In this document: positions 17,129 through 24,771 of the stretch, one piece after another
How positions within the stretch are numbered: position 1 is the first letter of the stretch
How the letters are laid out: every line of letters starts with the position of its first letter
DNA from: Flavonifractor sp. An92
GTDB taxonomy: Bacteria > Bacillota > Clostridia > Oscillospirales > Oscillospiraceae
NCBI RefSeq assembly: GCF_002159175.1
Contig: NZ_NFGZ01000014.1
Location: forward strand, 1-64,000
Reading direction: 5' to 3'
DNA: 64,000 nt
The notes under the pieces: model-generated
Databases searched by the model: none
What the model was told of the DNA's origin: nothing
The model's input: only the letters and a program-made list of their open reading frames with translations
Made by a program: the position numbers and the translations under genes

Positions 17129-18490
17129 CTATTTCTCTACTTTTTTCATGGCCTGACTGGCCGCGATCAGAATGGGGTCATACACCGGTGCCACCGGGGG
17201 GGCGTAGACCAGATCCAGCTCGTTGACCTGTTCCACCGTCATGCCGCAGGTGATGGCGGCCACGAACACGTTGACGCGGCCCGCCACCGACTCGCCGCCG
17301 ATGGCCTGGGCGCCCAGCAGACGCCCGCTCTTCCGGTCCAGGACCAGGCAGATCCGGGTGTCGTGTCCGCCGGGGTAGTAGGACGCCCGGTCCCCCTTGG
17401 TCACCACCGAGGAGACGGCGTCATAGCCCGCCTCCAGCGCCTGCTGGAGGGAGAGGCCGGTGGCCGCGATGTACAGGTCAAAGACCTTGGTCACCATGGA
17501 GCCCAGCACGCCGGGGAAGGTGTCGTGCCCGCCGGCGGTGTTGGCTCCGGCGATGCGGCCCTGCTTGTTGGCGGTGGTGCCCAGCGGGACGTGACAGGGG
17601 CGGCCGGTGACCCGGTTCTTCATCTGCACGCAGTCGCCGCAGGCCCAGATGGCGGGATCGCTGGTGCGCATGCCGTCATCCACCACGATGCTGCCCTTGA
17701 CGCCCAGCTCCAGGCCGGCCGCGGCGGCCAGCTCGCTGTTGGGGGTCACGCCGATGCTGAGCAGCACCAGGTCGGCGGGGGTCTCCGCGCCGTCGCCGGT
17801 GCGCACCGCCCGGACCGCGCCGTCCTCGGTGAGCAGCGCTTCCACGGCCGCGCCGGTGTGGACCTGCACGCCGTGGGACGTCAGCACGTTGAGCACCGCC
17901 GTGGAGAAGCTCTCGTCCAGGAAGGGGAGCAGCCGGGGCAGCATCTCGAACACGTGGACCTCCAGGCCCGACAGGGCCAGCTCCTCGGCCACCTCCAGCC
18001 CGATGAAGCCGCCGCCGATGATGGCCACCTGCTTCTTGCCCTGGGCGGTGACGGCCCGCTTCAGGCGGATGCCGTCCTCCACGGTGCGCAGGCAGTACAC
18101 GCCCTGGGCGTCCACGCCGGGGATGTTGGGCCGGATGGGCCGGGCGCCGGTGGCGATGACCAGCTTGTCGTAGGGGTAGACCTGCTCGGTGTTCCGGTCC
18201 AGGTCCACCACGGTGACCTGACGGGCCTCCCGGTCGATCTTGGTCACCTCGTGGTGGATGTAGGTGGGGATGCCGCGCTGGTTGGTCACCTGGTCCACGG
18301 TCAGGCTCACCAGGTCCTCCGGCTCGTCGATGAGCCCGCCCACGAAATAGGGCAGGCCGCAGGCGCCGTAGCTGATGTAGCCCGAGCGCTCAAAGACCTG
18401 GATCTCCAGGGAGGGGTCCAGGCGCTTGGCCTTGGAGGCGGCGCTGAGACCGGCGGCGGTGCCGCCGATGACGATCATTTTTTCCGACAT
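17129..18490 (-). CDS. CoA-disulfide reductase/NADH oxidase-like flavoenzyme
   Basis: A 453-residue FAD- and NAD(P)H-dependent oxidoreductase. The FAD site is VIGGTAAGLSAASKAKRLDP, the NADH site VAIIGGGFIGLEVAEELALS, and the FAD ribityl motif IWACGDCVQMKN. The single redox Cys of the CoADR/Nox/Npr group is in SYGACGLPYF (about residue 44). The C-terminal dimerisation domain is present. Such enzymes reduce CoA disulfide, persulfides or oxygen. Why it sits between a DapA-like lyase and a PPC protein is not clear; it may protect or regenerate a thiol cofactor of the pathway. Confidence 0.93.
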   Translation of the reverse strand: MSEKMIVIGGTAAGLSAASKAKRLDPSLEIQVFERSGYISYGACGLPYFVGGLIDEPEDLVSLTVDQVTNQRGIPTYIHHEVTKIDREARQVTVVDLDRNTEQVYPYDKLVIATGARPIRPNIPGVDAQGVYCLRTVEDGIRLKRAVTAQGKKQVAIIGGGFIGLEVAEELALSGLEVHVFEMLPRLLPFLDESFSTAVLNVLTSHGVQVHTGAAVEALLTEDGAVRAVRTGDGAETPADLVLLSIGVTPNSELAAAAGLELGVKGSIVVDDGMRTSDPAIWACGDCVQMKNRVTGRPCHVPLGTTANKQGRIAGANTAGGHDTFPGVLGSMVTKVFDLYIAATGLSLQQALEAGYDAVSSVVTKGDRASYYPGGHDTRICLVLDRKSGRLLGAQAIGGESVAGRVNVFVAAITCGMTVEQVNELDLVYAPPVAPVYDPILIAASQAMKKVEK

Positions 18491-18511
18491 AGCGGTTCTC
18501 CCGTCCGCGCC

Positions 18512-19426
18512 TTAGCGCACGCCGTACTTGTCGATGACGCCCAGCTCGCCCATCAGCTTCTCCAGGTCGGCCAGACGCTGGCCGGTGTACTCCTCATAGG
18601 GCTTGCGCAGGTGGCCGCCGGGCAGGCCCAGGATGCGCAGGGCGGCCTTGATGACCACAGGGTTGGAGAAGGTGTAGAGCTGCTGGAGCAGGGGGAACCA
18701 CTTGAAGTACTCGGTGCGGCACTCCTCCATGATCTCCATGCTGGTCCAGGGACGGGAGTACTTGGCGGCTTCCTCGGGGATGATGTTGCCGCCGATGTTG
18801 GCCGTGCCGGTGCCGCCCAGCGCCAGGGTGGGGACCACGATGGAGTAGTGGGGGTAGTCGCAGCACATGATCTTGACCTTGCCCTCGCACAGGCGCTGGA
18901 CCTGGACCAGCTGCTCCACGCTGCCCTGGGCCTCCTTGTCCACCACAAAGTTGGGGTGCTTGTCGGAGAGCTTCTTGATGGTCTCGGGCTGCACCAGCAC
19001 GCCCAGACGGCTGGGGTTGTTGTAGATGCCGCAGGGGATGCCGATGGAGCTCATGCAGGTGTCGAAGTGGGTGAAGGTGGCGTGCTGGTTGATGAGCACG
19101 TAGGGGGGCACGGTGAAGATCACGCCGTCGGCGCCCTGCTGCTCGCAGTAGCGGGCCATCTCCACGCTCTGCTCGGTGGTCAGGGCGGAGGCGTTGAAGA
19201 AGCAGGGGATGCGGCCCTTGGTCATGGAGACGACCTCTTTGACGATGGTCTTTTTCTCCTCCATGGTGAGCAGCGTGGTCTCGCCGGCGCTGCCGAGGAC
19301 GAAGAGCTGGCTGGTGCCGTATTTGATCTGGCGGTCGATCAGCGTGGCGAAGCCGTCAAAATCGATCTTGTCATTCTCGGTGAAGGGGGTGGGCATGGCC
19401 ACCCAGGAGCCTTGCAGTTGAATCAT
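18512..19426 (-). CDS. DapA/N-acetylneuraminate lyase-family aldolase
   Basis: A 304-residue TIM-barrel aldolase of the dihydrodipicolinate synthase superfamily. It has the pyruvate-binding GSAGETTLLTMEEK (variant of GTTGE), the Tyr of YNNPSR, and the Schiff-base Lys in FVVDKEAQGS. ATG 19426 follows GAAAGGGTG and gives the usual N-terminus (GSWVAMPTPFTENDKIDFDG); the frame extends further upstream without support. As first gene of a catabolic operon it more likely cleaves or forms a 2-keto acid than makes lysine. True substrate unknown. Confidence 0.9.
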   Translation of the reverse strand: MIQLQGSWVAMPTPFTENDKIDFDGFATLIDRQIKYGTSQLFVLGSAGETTLLTMEEKKTIVKEVVSMTKGRIPCFFNASALTTEQSVEMARYCEQQGADGVIFTVPPYVLINQHATFTHFDTCMSSIGIPCGIYNNPSRLGVLVQPETIKKLSDKHPNFVVDKEAQGSVEQLVQVQRLCEGKVKIMCCDYPHYSIVVPTLALGGTGTANIGGNIIPEEAAKYSRPWTSMEIMEECRTEYFKWFPLLQQLYTFSNPVVIKAALRILGLPGGHLRKPYEEYTGQRLADLEKLMGELGVIDKYGVR

Positions 19427-19502
19427 GAGAAGCACCCTTTCGTTTTGTGGATTTTCCGAGATGGAGTCGCCATCTTTTTTGGCTCTCTTTCGCAATATAG
19501 AC

Positions 19503-19542
19503 AAAAAAGATGTTCGTCTAAATTCTTACACGAACATCTTTT
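19503..19542 (-). terminator. Terminator between the Crp/Fnr regulator and the catabolic operon
   Basis: AAAAGATGTTCG (19505-19516) pairs perfectly with CGAACATCTTTT (19531-19542); on the minus strand a six-T run follows. A second short hairpin with T-run on the plus strand (AGATGG/CCATCT near 19460-19482) lies just downstream. Confidence 0.85.
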
Positions 19543-19610
19543 CCTTGCAATCTATCAAGTTATAATGACGGAAAACACCAAAAGAATGCTTTTTGATATT
19601 GTAAGAAATG

Positions 19611-20306
19611 CTACATTTTCTTTCGCGTCGTAAATTTCCGGTAGGGCTCGGCACAGACCTGCATCTTGCGGTTGAGCAGGCGGATAAAGCCCTCCTCACA
19701 CAGCTCGTTGATGAGCTTGTTGACCGTGACCCGGGAGTTGCCCACAATGGCGCTGAGCTCGTACTGGGTATAGCGCACCTTGAGGGGATACCAGCCGTCC
19801 ACCGTGGGGTGCTCGGTGTCGGCCACCGAACAAAACAGCCGCTTCAGGCGGTCTTTACAGGAGTTGAAGGCCAGATTTTCCACCTCGTGGCGGAGAATCA
19901 GCTCCTTTTTCGAATAGCTCTGGAGGATGGCCTCCCGGAACAGTTTGTCGTGGTCCAGCATCCACCGGTAGTCCCGCAGGGGGATGTAGTAGACCTGGGT
20001 CTTGACCTCCGTCATGGAGTAGAGACTGGTGGGTTCCTCCAGCACACAGGAGGCCTCCCCGAAGAACCAGCCGGGGGCCAGGGTGTACAGGACCTTTTCC
20101 GAGCCGTCCTCCGCCATCATATAGTGACGCGTCCGGCCGGCTGCGATGTAATACACGCCGTGGATGGTGTCGCCCGGCTCCAGAAAAATTTTTTTGGCCG
20201 GATATTCAATGCACGTCGCGTGATTCTGGATGAGATCTGCCAGCTCTTTCTGCACAGGACTGGGCTGTGTCAAACTCGACTCAAGCCATGCGTTCACATG
20301 ATTCAT
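19611..20306 (-). CDS. Crp/Fnr-family transcriptional regulator
   Basis: About 231 residues. A cyclic-nucleotide-binding-like jelly roll (IFLEPGDTIHGVYYIAAGRTRHYM, then LAPGWFFGEASCVLEEPTSL) precedes a winged helix-turn-helix (YTQYELSAIVGNSRVTVNKLINEL). The cAMP phosphate-binding Arg-Ser pattern is not obvious and there is no Fnr-type N-terminal cysteine cluster, so the effector is unknown. It precedes the DapA-M20 operon on the same strand and probably controls it. ATG 20306 is assumed; a GAGGAG directly abuts it, and TTG 20321 or GTG 20297 are alternatives. Confidence 0.9.
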   Translation of the reverse strand: MNHVNAWLESSLTQPSPVQKELADLIQNHATCIEYPAKKIFLEPGDTIHGVYYIAAGRTRHYMMAEDGSEKVLYTLAPGWFFGEASCVLEEPTSLYSMTEVKTQVYYIPLRDYRWMLDHDKLFREAILQSYSKKELILRHEVENLAFNSCKDRLKRLFCSVADTEHPTVDGWYPLKVRYTQYELSAIVGNSRVTVNKLINELCEEGFIRLLNRKMQVCAEPYRKFTTRKKM

Positions 20307-20515
20307 CTCCTCGCATTGCAAATGGCGCGGCAGCCCCTGGCCAAGGCTGCGTGTGCGGTAGGGCGGACGGCGTGTCCTGGCGCGGAGCGTGATCGCCTTA
20401 TTTACATAAAACTATATAACTTTGTCATTATAGCACTTATTTTGTAACTTTACAATGGAAAGTCCAGGGGGAGGCGGGGCAGCGACCTTTTTCCGCGGAG
20501 ATCGAAAGGGGATCA

Positions 20516-20564
20516 TTGACAAGAGAAGGAAAATCGGTGATAATATAACGTATGGATGTCCATA
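20516..20564 (+). promoter_or_regulatory. Promoter and inverted-repeat operator of GntR regulator 1
   Basis: TTGACA (20516-20521), 17-base spacer, GATAAT (20539-20544). Downstream, TATGGA-TG-TCCATA (20551-20564) is a perfect inverted repeat at the likely start site, consistent with autoregulation. Confidence 0.75.
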
Positions 20565-20586
20565 AAATAATACAGGAGATGTTACG

Positions 20587-21336
20587 ATGGTTTCCACGGT
20601 CCGAATCGACAAGACCTCTCCCATTCCGGCCTATCATCAGATCTCATCCGATCTGACGGAGCGCATCGACAGCGGAGAGTGGCATATAGGGGACCGGCTG
20701 CCCTCGGAGAGCGAACTGGCCCGTCAGTACGACGTAAGCCGCATCACGCTGCGCCAGGCGCTGTCCGATCTGGAGGAGCGCGGCCTGCTGACCCGGATCC
20801 AGGGGAAGGGCGCCTTTTTGACCGGCCAGACCAAGCCCTTTGTGGAGGAGCTCAGCTTCCCCATCCCGGGGCGGACCCGGCCGGAAAAGAAGCACAGTGA
20901 AAACCGCGTCCTGGAGCTGCGGACCGAGGAGAATCCCCCTGTGTTCGTCCAGGAGGCCTTCCACTGGAAGGAGAACCCCATCCCCCTGCTCTATCTGCGT
21001 CGGGTCTTTGTGCAGGCAGGGCGGCCCTTGGGTCTGAACCACGCCTGGTTCCCCGCTGAGCGGGTGCCCGGCCTGGTGGAACAGGGGCTCATCGACAGCA
21101 GCATCACCACCACGCTGGACCGGCGCTACCAGTACCGCTTTTCCAAGATCGAAAATTACATCGAGGCGGGCAGCGCCGGCGCCATGGACGCCGCGCTGCT
21201 GGAGTGCCCCTACGGCTCCTCCCTTCTGAAGATCCAGACCTCCTATTTTCTGGAGGATGAGACCCTCATCGAGTTTGCCAGCACCCTGTGGCTGGGAAAT
21301 CTGACCCGCTTCCATCTGGTCATTGAGGATGAATGA
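20587..21336 (+). CDS. GntR/HutC-family regulator (wHTH + UTRA), number 1
   Basis: A 249-residue regulator. The N-terminal winged helix is LPSESELARQYDVSRITLRQ followed by LEERGLLTRIQGKGAFL. The UTRA effector domain (about 95-245) includes PIPLLYLRRVFVQAGRPLGL and ends with an IEFASTLWLGN strand. It faces the end of the ten-gene riboside operon, separated by a bidirectional terminator. UTRA domains commonly sense phosphosugars. Its operator (TATGGA-TG-TCCATA) differs from those at 33-38 kb, so the two GntR proteins may respond to different intermediates of one pathway. Confidence 0.94.
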   Translation: MVSTVRIDKTSPIPAYHQISSDLTERIDSGEWHIGDRLPSESELARQYDVSRITLRQALSDLEERGLLTRIQGKGAFLTGQTKPFVEELSFPIPGRTRPEKKHSENRVLELRTEENPPVFVQEAFHWKENPIPLLYLRRVFVQAGRPLGLNHAWFPAERVPGLVEQGLIDSSITTTLDRRYQYRFSKIENYIEAGSAGAMDAALLECPYGSSLLKIQTSYFLEDETLIEFASTLWLGNLTRFHLVIEDE

Positions 21337-21376
21337 AATTCCGCCCGGGATCAAATGATCCCGGGCGGAATTTTTA
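21337..21376. terminator. Bidirectional terminator between converging genes
   Basis: AATTCCGCCCGGGATCA (21337-21353) pairs with TGATCCCGGGCGGAATT (21356-21372), with T-rich flanks on both strands. Confidence 0.9.
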
Positions 21377-21781
21377 TTGATCCGCGACGATCTTTACATA
21401 ATACTGCCGATGGCGCGGACCGTCGAATTCCAGGAAGAAGATGCCCTGGGAGGAGCCGATCATCAGCTTGCCCTCGTGGATGATGAGGGTCAGCTGTACG
21501 CCCATCAGGGAGGACTTCACATGCCCGGCGGCATCCTGGGGGGTGTCGAACTGATGCTTGAAGTCGATGCGGGTGGGGACCAGACGACAGACTTCGTCCT
21601 GCAGATCCTCCAGGCCATTCAGATCCCAGAAGGAGCTGATGGTCAGTCCGGCGGTGGTGTGGGGGCAGTGGATCAGGCACAGCCCCTCCTGCACGCCGCT
21701 CTCCGCCACGGCGGCCTTGATGTCGGCGGTCAGCTCAGTGTAACCGCGGAATTGCGTCTCCAGCTTGAATGTACGCAGCAT
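21374..21781 (-). CDS. YjbQ/UPF0047-family protein
   Basis: A 135-residue protein of the YjbQ family (secondary thiamine-phosphate synthase activity reported for E. coli YjbQ). Conserved His positions are seen in LIHCPHTTAGLTI, GHVKSSLMG and LIIHEGKLMIGSSQGIFFLE. ATG 21781 is chosen because it gives the compact family length; the open frame upstream belongs to the adjacent gene in another frame. As last gene of the riboside operon it may act on a phosphorylated alcohol intermediate or as a metal-dependent phosphatase; that is a guess. Confidence 0.9.
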   Translation of the reverse strand: MLRTFKLETQFRGYTELTADIKAAVAESGVQEGLCLIHCPHTTAGLTISSFWDLNGLEDLQDEVCRLVPTRIDFKHQFDTPQDAAGHVKSSLMGVQLTLIIHEGKLMIGSSQGIFFLEFDGPRHRQYYVKIVADQ

Positions 21782-21792
21782 GGCACTCTCCC

Positions 21793-22929
21793 TCACAGTA
21801 CGATGATCTCGCTGTTTTTGATGGCGGTTCCGCCCTGGCAGAAGGCCCAGGGACCGGTGCAGCCCCGGCCGTCCACCTCGCCCAGCAGCTCGCCCAGATA
21901 GCCGGTCAGCAGGCACAGGGGCACGAACTGGACCAGGGGGGCCAGCAGCTCCGGCTGGACCTGGGGCACCGGGAGCACCGCGGCCCCCTTCGGGAAGGCG
22001 TCGGGCTGGTCGGTGACCAGGGCCAGGGGGCGGCCCATCTGGGCGGCGTAGCCCAGCAATTCACAGGCCCGGGAGCGGGCGGGAGAGTTCCCGCCGCAGA
22101 CCACCACAGTGCCGATCCGCTCCACGTCGCGCTGGAAGAAGTTCAGGTGGAGCCACTCCTCGGTGTTGATGTGCATGGCGGGCTTGCCCATGGCCTCAAA
22201 GACCTTGGCGTGCCCGAACCAGGCGGAGGTGTAGTCCGGCCCGGCGCCCACGAAGTCGTAGGCCACGCAGTCTTTCCACTTCCGGGCCAGGTCCAGACAG
22301 GCGTCGTCCAGGGCGGGCATGGCGTCCGAAAGGGCCTGGGCCAGCGCGGGAATGGCCAGGCGGTAGGACATGGCGGTATCCATGGTGTAGCGGCCCCGGA
22401 CCTCGCCGAAGCGGATGGCCAGCAGCAGCAGCGCCAGCAGGGACACCAGGTACGAGCGGGTGCCCGGCGCGCTCTCAAAGGGCGGGATGTCCAGCTGCAC
22501 CAGCTTGTGGGCGCTCTGGCCCAGCAGGGAGCCGGGATTGCCGGTGACGCCCAGGGTGAGGGCGCCGTGCTTGGCGCAGCGCTGCACCGCCTCGCCCACC
22601 CGGGACACGCCGCCGGAGTTGCTCACCGCGATGACCAGGGGATTGTGGGGCGCGAAGCCCAGCTGCGCCTGGGGGTAGAAGCGGGAGAGCTCGATGGCGC
22701 TGACCACCTCGGTGGGGATGCCGGTCCAGGCCTCAAAGGCGTACTTGGCGGCCATGCCCGCCGCCAGGGAGTCGCCGCAGCCGGTGAGCACGATGCGCTG
22801 CACCGAGAAGATCTCCGGTGTGGTCAGCGCCAGGCGGGTCTTGGGTTCCAGGTCTTCGTACTGCTGGCGCAGAAGCTCCGGCAGACTGCGGGCCTGACGG
22901 CACATGGCCGAATCCAGTCGTTCATTCAT
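21793..22929 (-). CDS. Double-SIS-domain sugar isomerase/deglycase-like protein
   Basis: A 378-residue protein with two SIS domains, as in GlmS C-terminus, AgaS and FrlB. SIS 1 has the phosphosugar loop LTGCGDSLAAGMAAKYAFE and AVSNSGGVSRVGEAV; SIS 2 has VGAGPDYTSAWFGHAKVFEA and a HINTEEWLHL Glu/His segment like the isomerase active site. ATG 22929 overlaps the nucleoside phosphorylase stop region. In this operon it could isomerise or deaminate a phosphorylated amino- or ribosyl-sugar made by the PfkB kinases (inference). FrlB-like fructoselysine-6-phosphate deglycase activity is one alternative. Confidence 0.9.
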   Translation of the reverse strand: MNERLDSAMCRQARSLPELLRQQYEDLEPKTRLALTTPEIFSVQRIVLTGCGDSLAAGMAAKYAFEAWTGIPTEVVSAIELSRFYPQAQLGFAPHNPLVIAVSNSGGVSRVGEAVQRCAKHGALTLGVTGNPGSLLGQSAHKLVQLDIPPFESAPGTRSYLVSLLALLLLAIRFGEVRGRYTMDTAMSYRLAIPALAQALSDAMPALDDACLDLARKWKDCVAYDFVGAGPDYTSAWFGHAKVFEAMGKPAMHINTEEWLHLNFFQRDVERIGTVVVCGGNSPARSRACELLGYAAQMGRPLALVTDQPDAFPKGAAVLPVPQVQPELLAPLVQFVPLCLLTGYLGELLGEVDGRGCTGPWAFCQGGTAIKNSEIIVL

Positions 22930-23857
22930 GGGTGGTTTCCTCCTGTTTGCCCAGCTCCGGATACCAGTGGGGTTTCTGGCCCTTCTGCAGGTCCATGCAG
23001 TGCAGGATGGCACAGCCCTCCAGAGCCACATCCAGAGCGTAGTTGTGGCCGATCCCGGCCGAAAAGCGCTTTCCGGTACACATATTGTCCGACACCGAGC
23101 AGATGGAGCCGCCCCGCCGCCCGAAGAGGGCGGACAGCGTCAGAATGGCGGAGGACTCCCGGTCCCCGTTGAGGCATCCGGCCCGGTTGTAGATGCCGGC
23201 CTTTTCGATGTTCCAGGGCTGCATATAGCCCCCCACGCCGGGGCGGCCGCCGCCCACATAGTCGCTGTCGCAGGAGACGGTGACCCCCACGTGGTAGGGG
23301 TGGCCCACCTGCTCGGCGGCCTGCACCAGGGCGCACACCACTTCGTAGTGGCTGACGGCGGGGTAGCCCGCCTCGATATAGGCCTGGGTCATGCCCTCGG
23401 CCCGGACCGCGCCGGAGGAGATGACCAGATCGCCGGGATTGACCTCGTCACCGAAGCCGCCGAAGCCGCCCACCCGCAGGAAGGTGCCCGCGTCGGTGTG
23501 CTCCATGTAGTCGTAGAGGATCATCTCCATCTCCGGCGCACCGCTGCCGCCGCTGACGGCGGTGATGTGGGCGCCCTTGTACCAGCCGCTGTACGAGGTG
23601 TACATGCCGGACTGGCCGATGAGCTCGGCGTGCTCCAGCCGGTCGGCCACGACTTTGGCGGGGTCGGAGCCGTAGGCGCACAGGGCGTCCCGCACCAGGA
23701 CCAGCACAAAGTCCCCCACTTTGGAGGTGTCGATCTGGGTCAGCGCTGGGCGGCCCTGGATGAAGAAGCCGCTCTGGGGGATGTTGTCGTCGTATTCGAA
23801 CTGCTGGTGGATGTGGGCGATGGAAGCCTTCGCCCGGATGGCGTCACTTTTTTTCAT
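22922..23857 (-). CDS. Nucleoside phosphorylase (PNP/UDP family)
   Basis: A 311-residue PNP_UDP_1-fold enzyme. It contains YKGAHITAVSGGSGAPEMEM (phosphate and base-side loop), the LRVGGFGGFGDEVNPGDLVI segment matching the RvGT.G.l motif of uridine phosphorylase-like proteins, and GDRESSAILTLSALFG with the ribose-binding Glu-x-Glu-like region. It would convert a nucleoside plus phosphate to base plus ribose-1-phosphate. It overlaps the kinase gene upstream by ATGA and the SIS gene downstream, so the three products are made together. The base is unassigned. Confidence 0.9.
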   Translation of the reverse strand: MKKSDAIRAKASIAHIHQQFEYDDNIPQSGFFIQGRPALTQIDTSKVGDFVLVLVRDALCAYGSDPAKVVADRLEHAELIGQSGMYTSYSGWYKGAHITAVSGGSGAPEMEMILYDYMEHTDAGTFLRVGGFGGFGDEVNPGDLVISSGAVRAEGMTQAYIEAGYPAVSHYEVVCALVQAAEQVGHPYHVGVTVSCDSDYVGGGRPGVGGYMQPWNIEKAGIYNRAGCLNGDRESSAILTLSALFGRRGGSICSVSDNMCTGKRFSAGIGHNYALDVALEGCAILHCMDLQKGQKPHWYPELGKQEETTHE

Positions 23858-24765
23858 GTTGCCTCCAATCCCCGGAGCATGTGCTCCAGATCCTCCCGGG
23901 CCCTCGCCCGCATCTCATCGGTGAGAATGGGCGGGCCGTACTGCTCGATGCAGCGGGCGGCGCTGATGGCCCCCATGGCGCCGCAGGCGGCGGGGGAGCG
24001 GCCCTGGCACCAGCCGCAGAGGACGGCGGCGCTGGAGCTGTTGCCCGCGCCGGTGGGGTCTACTACCGGGCCGCAGGGGGCGCAGGGGATGGACACCGCC
24101 CGCCCCCCGGCCAGGACCATGGCCCCGTGGCTCCCCAGACGCAGGTAGATGAGCCGGGTCCGCCAGGTCAGCAGCTCCCGGACCATCTGGTCCAGATCGC
24201 CGGTCCCCAGCAGATGGCCGGCCTCGGTGCGGTTGAGGGAGAAGAGGCCGCAGGCCTCGGCCAGGGCCTTCACCCGGTCCAGACGGTCCGGGCGGGCCTC
24301 ATCGGCGTTGAGCTCCCACAGGATGGGGGTGCAGCTGGGGGCGGCCTGGGCCAGAACGGCCTCCCAGTAGTCGGGGCTCAGGTCCTTGAAGATGTAGGCC
24401 CCCCGGACCACGCCCCAGTAGGGGCGCAGGTCCTCGGGCGTGGCCTCCAGCCGCCGGTAGTGTTCGGGGCCGTAGGGCGGAGTCTCCAGGCGCTCGCCGT
24501 CGGGCTGGTAGCGCACGGTGGACGCGGCGGTATGGGGGTCCTTCACCAGCAGTCCCGCCGTGGTGCAGCCGCTGGCGCGGAACCAGCTGCCGTGGAGGGC
24601 CTCGAAGTCCTCGCCCACGCCGGTGACCAGGATGGGGGTGTCACACCAGAGGGCCGCGCCGCACAGGGCGTAGGTCCCCGCGCCGCCCAGAAAGTCCCCC
24701 CGATAGCTGCCGTCGGCCAGATAGAGCTGGTCGGTGACGGCGGTGGATACGATGAGACAGTCCAT
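23854..24765 (-). CDS. PfkB-family kinase with GAGN instead of GAGD
   Basis: A 303-residue PfkB-fold protein. It shows GDFLGGAGTYALCGAALW as the substrate-side motif, and DPTGAGNSSSAAVLCG where the catalytic anion-hole motif DTTGAGD is expected, so the usual base Asp is Asn. GAGN variants occur in Mak32-like eukaryotic PfkB proteins, so this may define a different chemistry or a regulatory protein rather than a dead enzyme. It sits between an ADP-ribosylglycohydrolase-fold gene and the nucleoside phosphorylase, overlapping the latter by ATGA. A second PfkB with normal GAGD starts the same operon. Confidence 0.88.
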   Translation of the reverse strand: MDCLIVSTAVTDQLYLADGSYRGDFLGGAGTYALCGAALWCDTPILVTGVGEDFEALHGSWFRASGCTTAGLLVKDPHTAASTVRYQPDGERLETPPYGPEHYRRLEATPEDLRPYWGVVRGAYIFKDLSPDYWEAVLAQAAPSCTPILWELNADEARPDRLDRVKALAEACGLFSLNRTEAGHLLGTGDLDQMVRELLTWRTRLIYLRLGSHGAMVLAGGRAVSIPCAPCGPVVDPTGAGNSSSAAVLCGWCQGRSPAACGAMGAISAARCIEQYGPPILTDEMRARAREDLEHMLRGLEAT

Positions 24766-24771
24766 GGCGGC

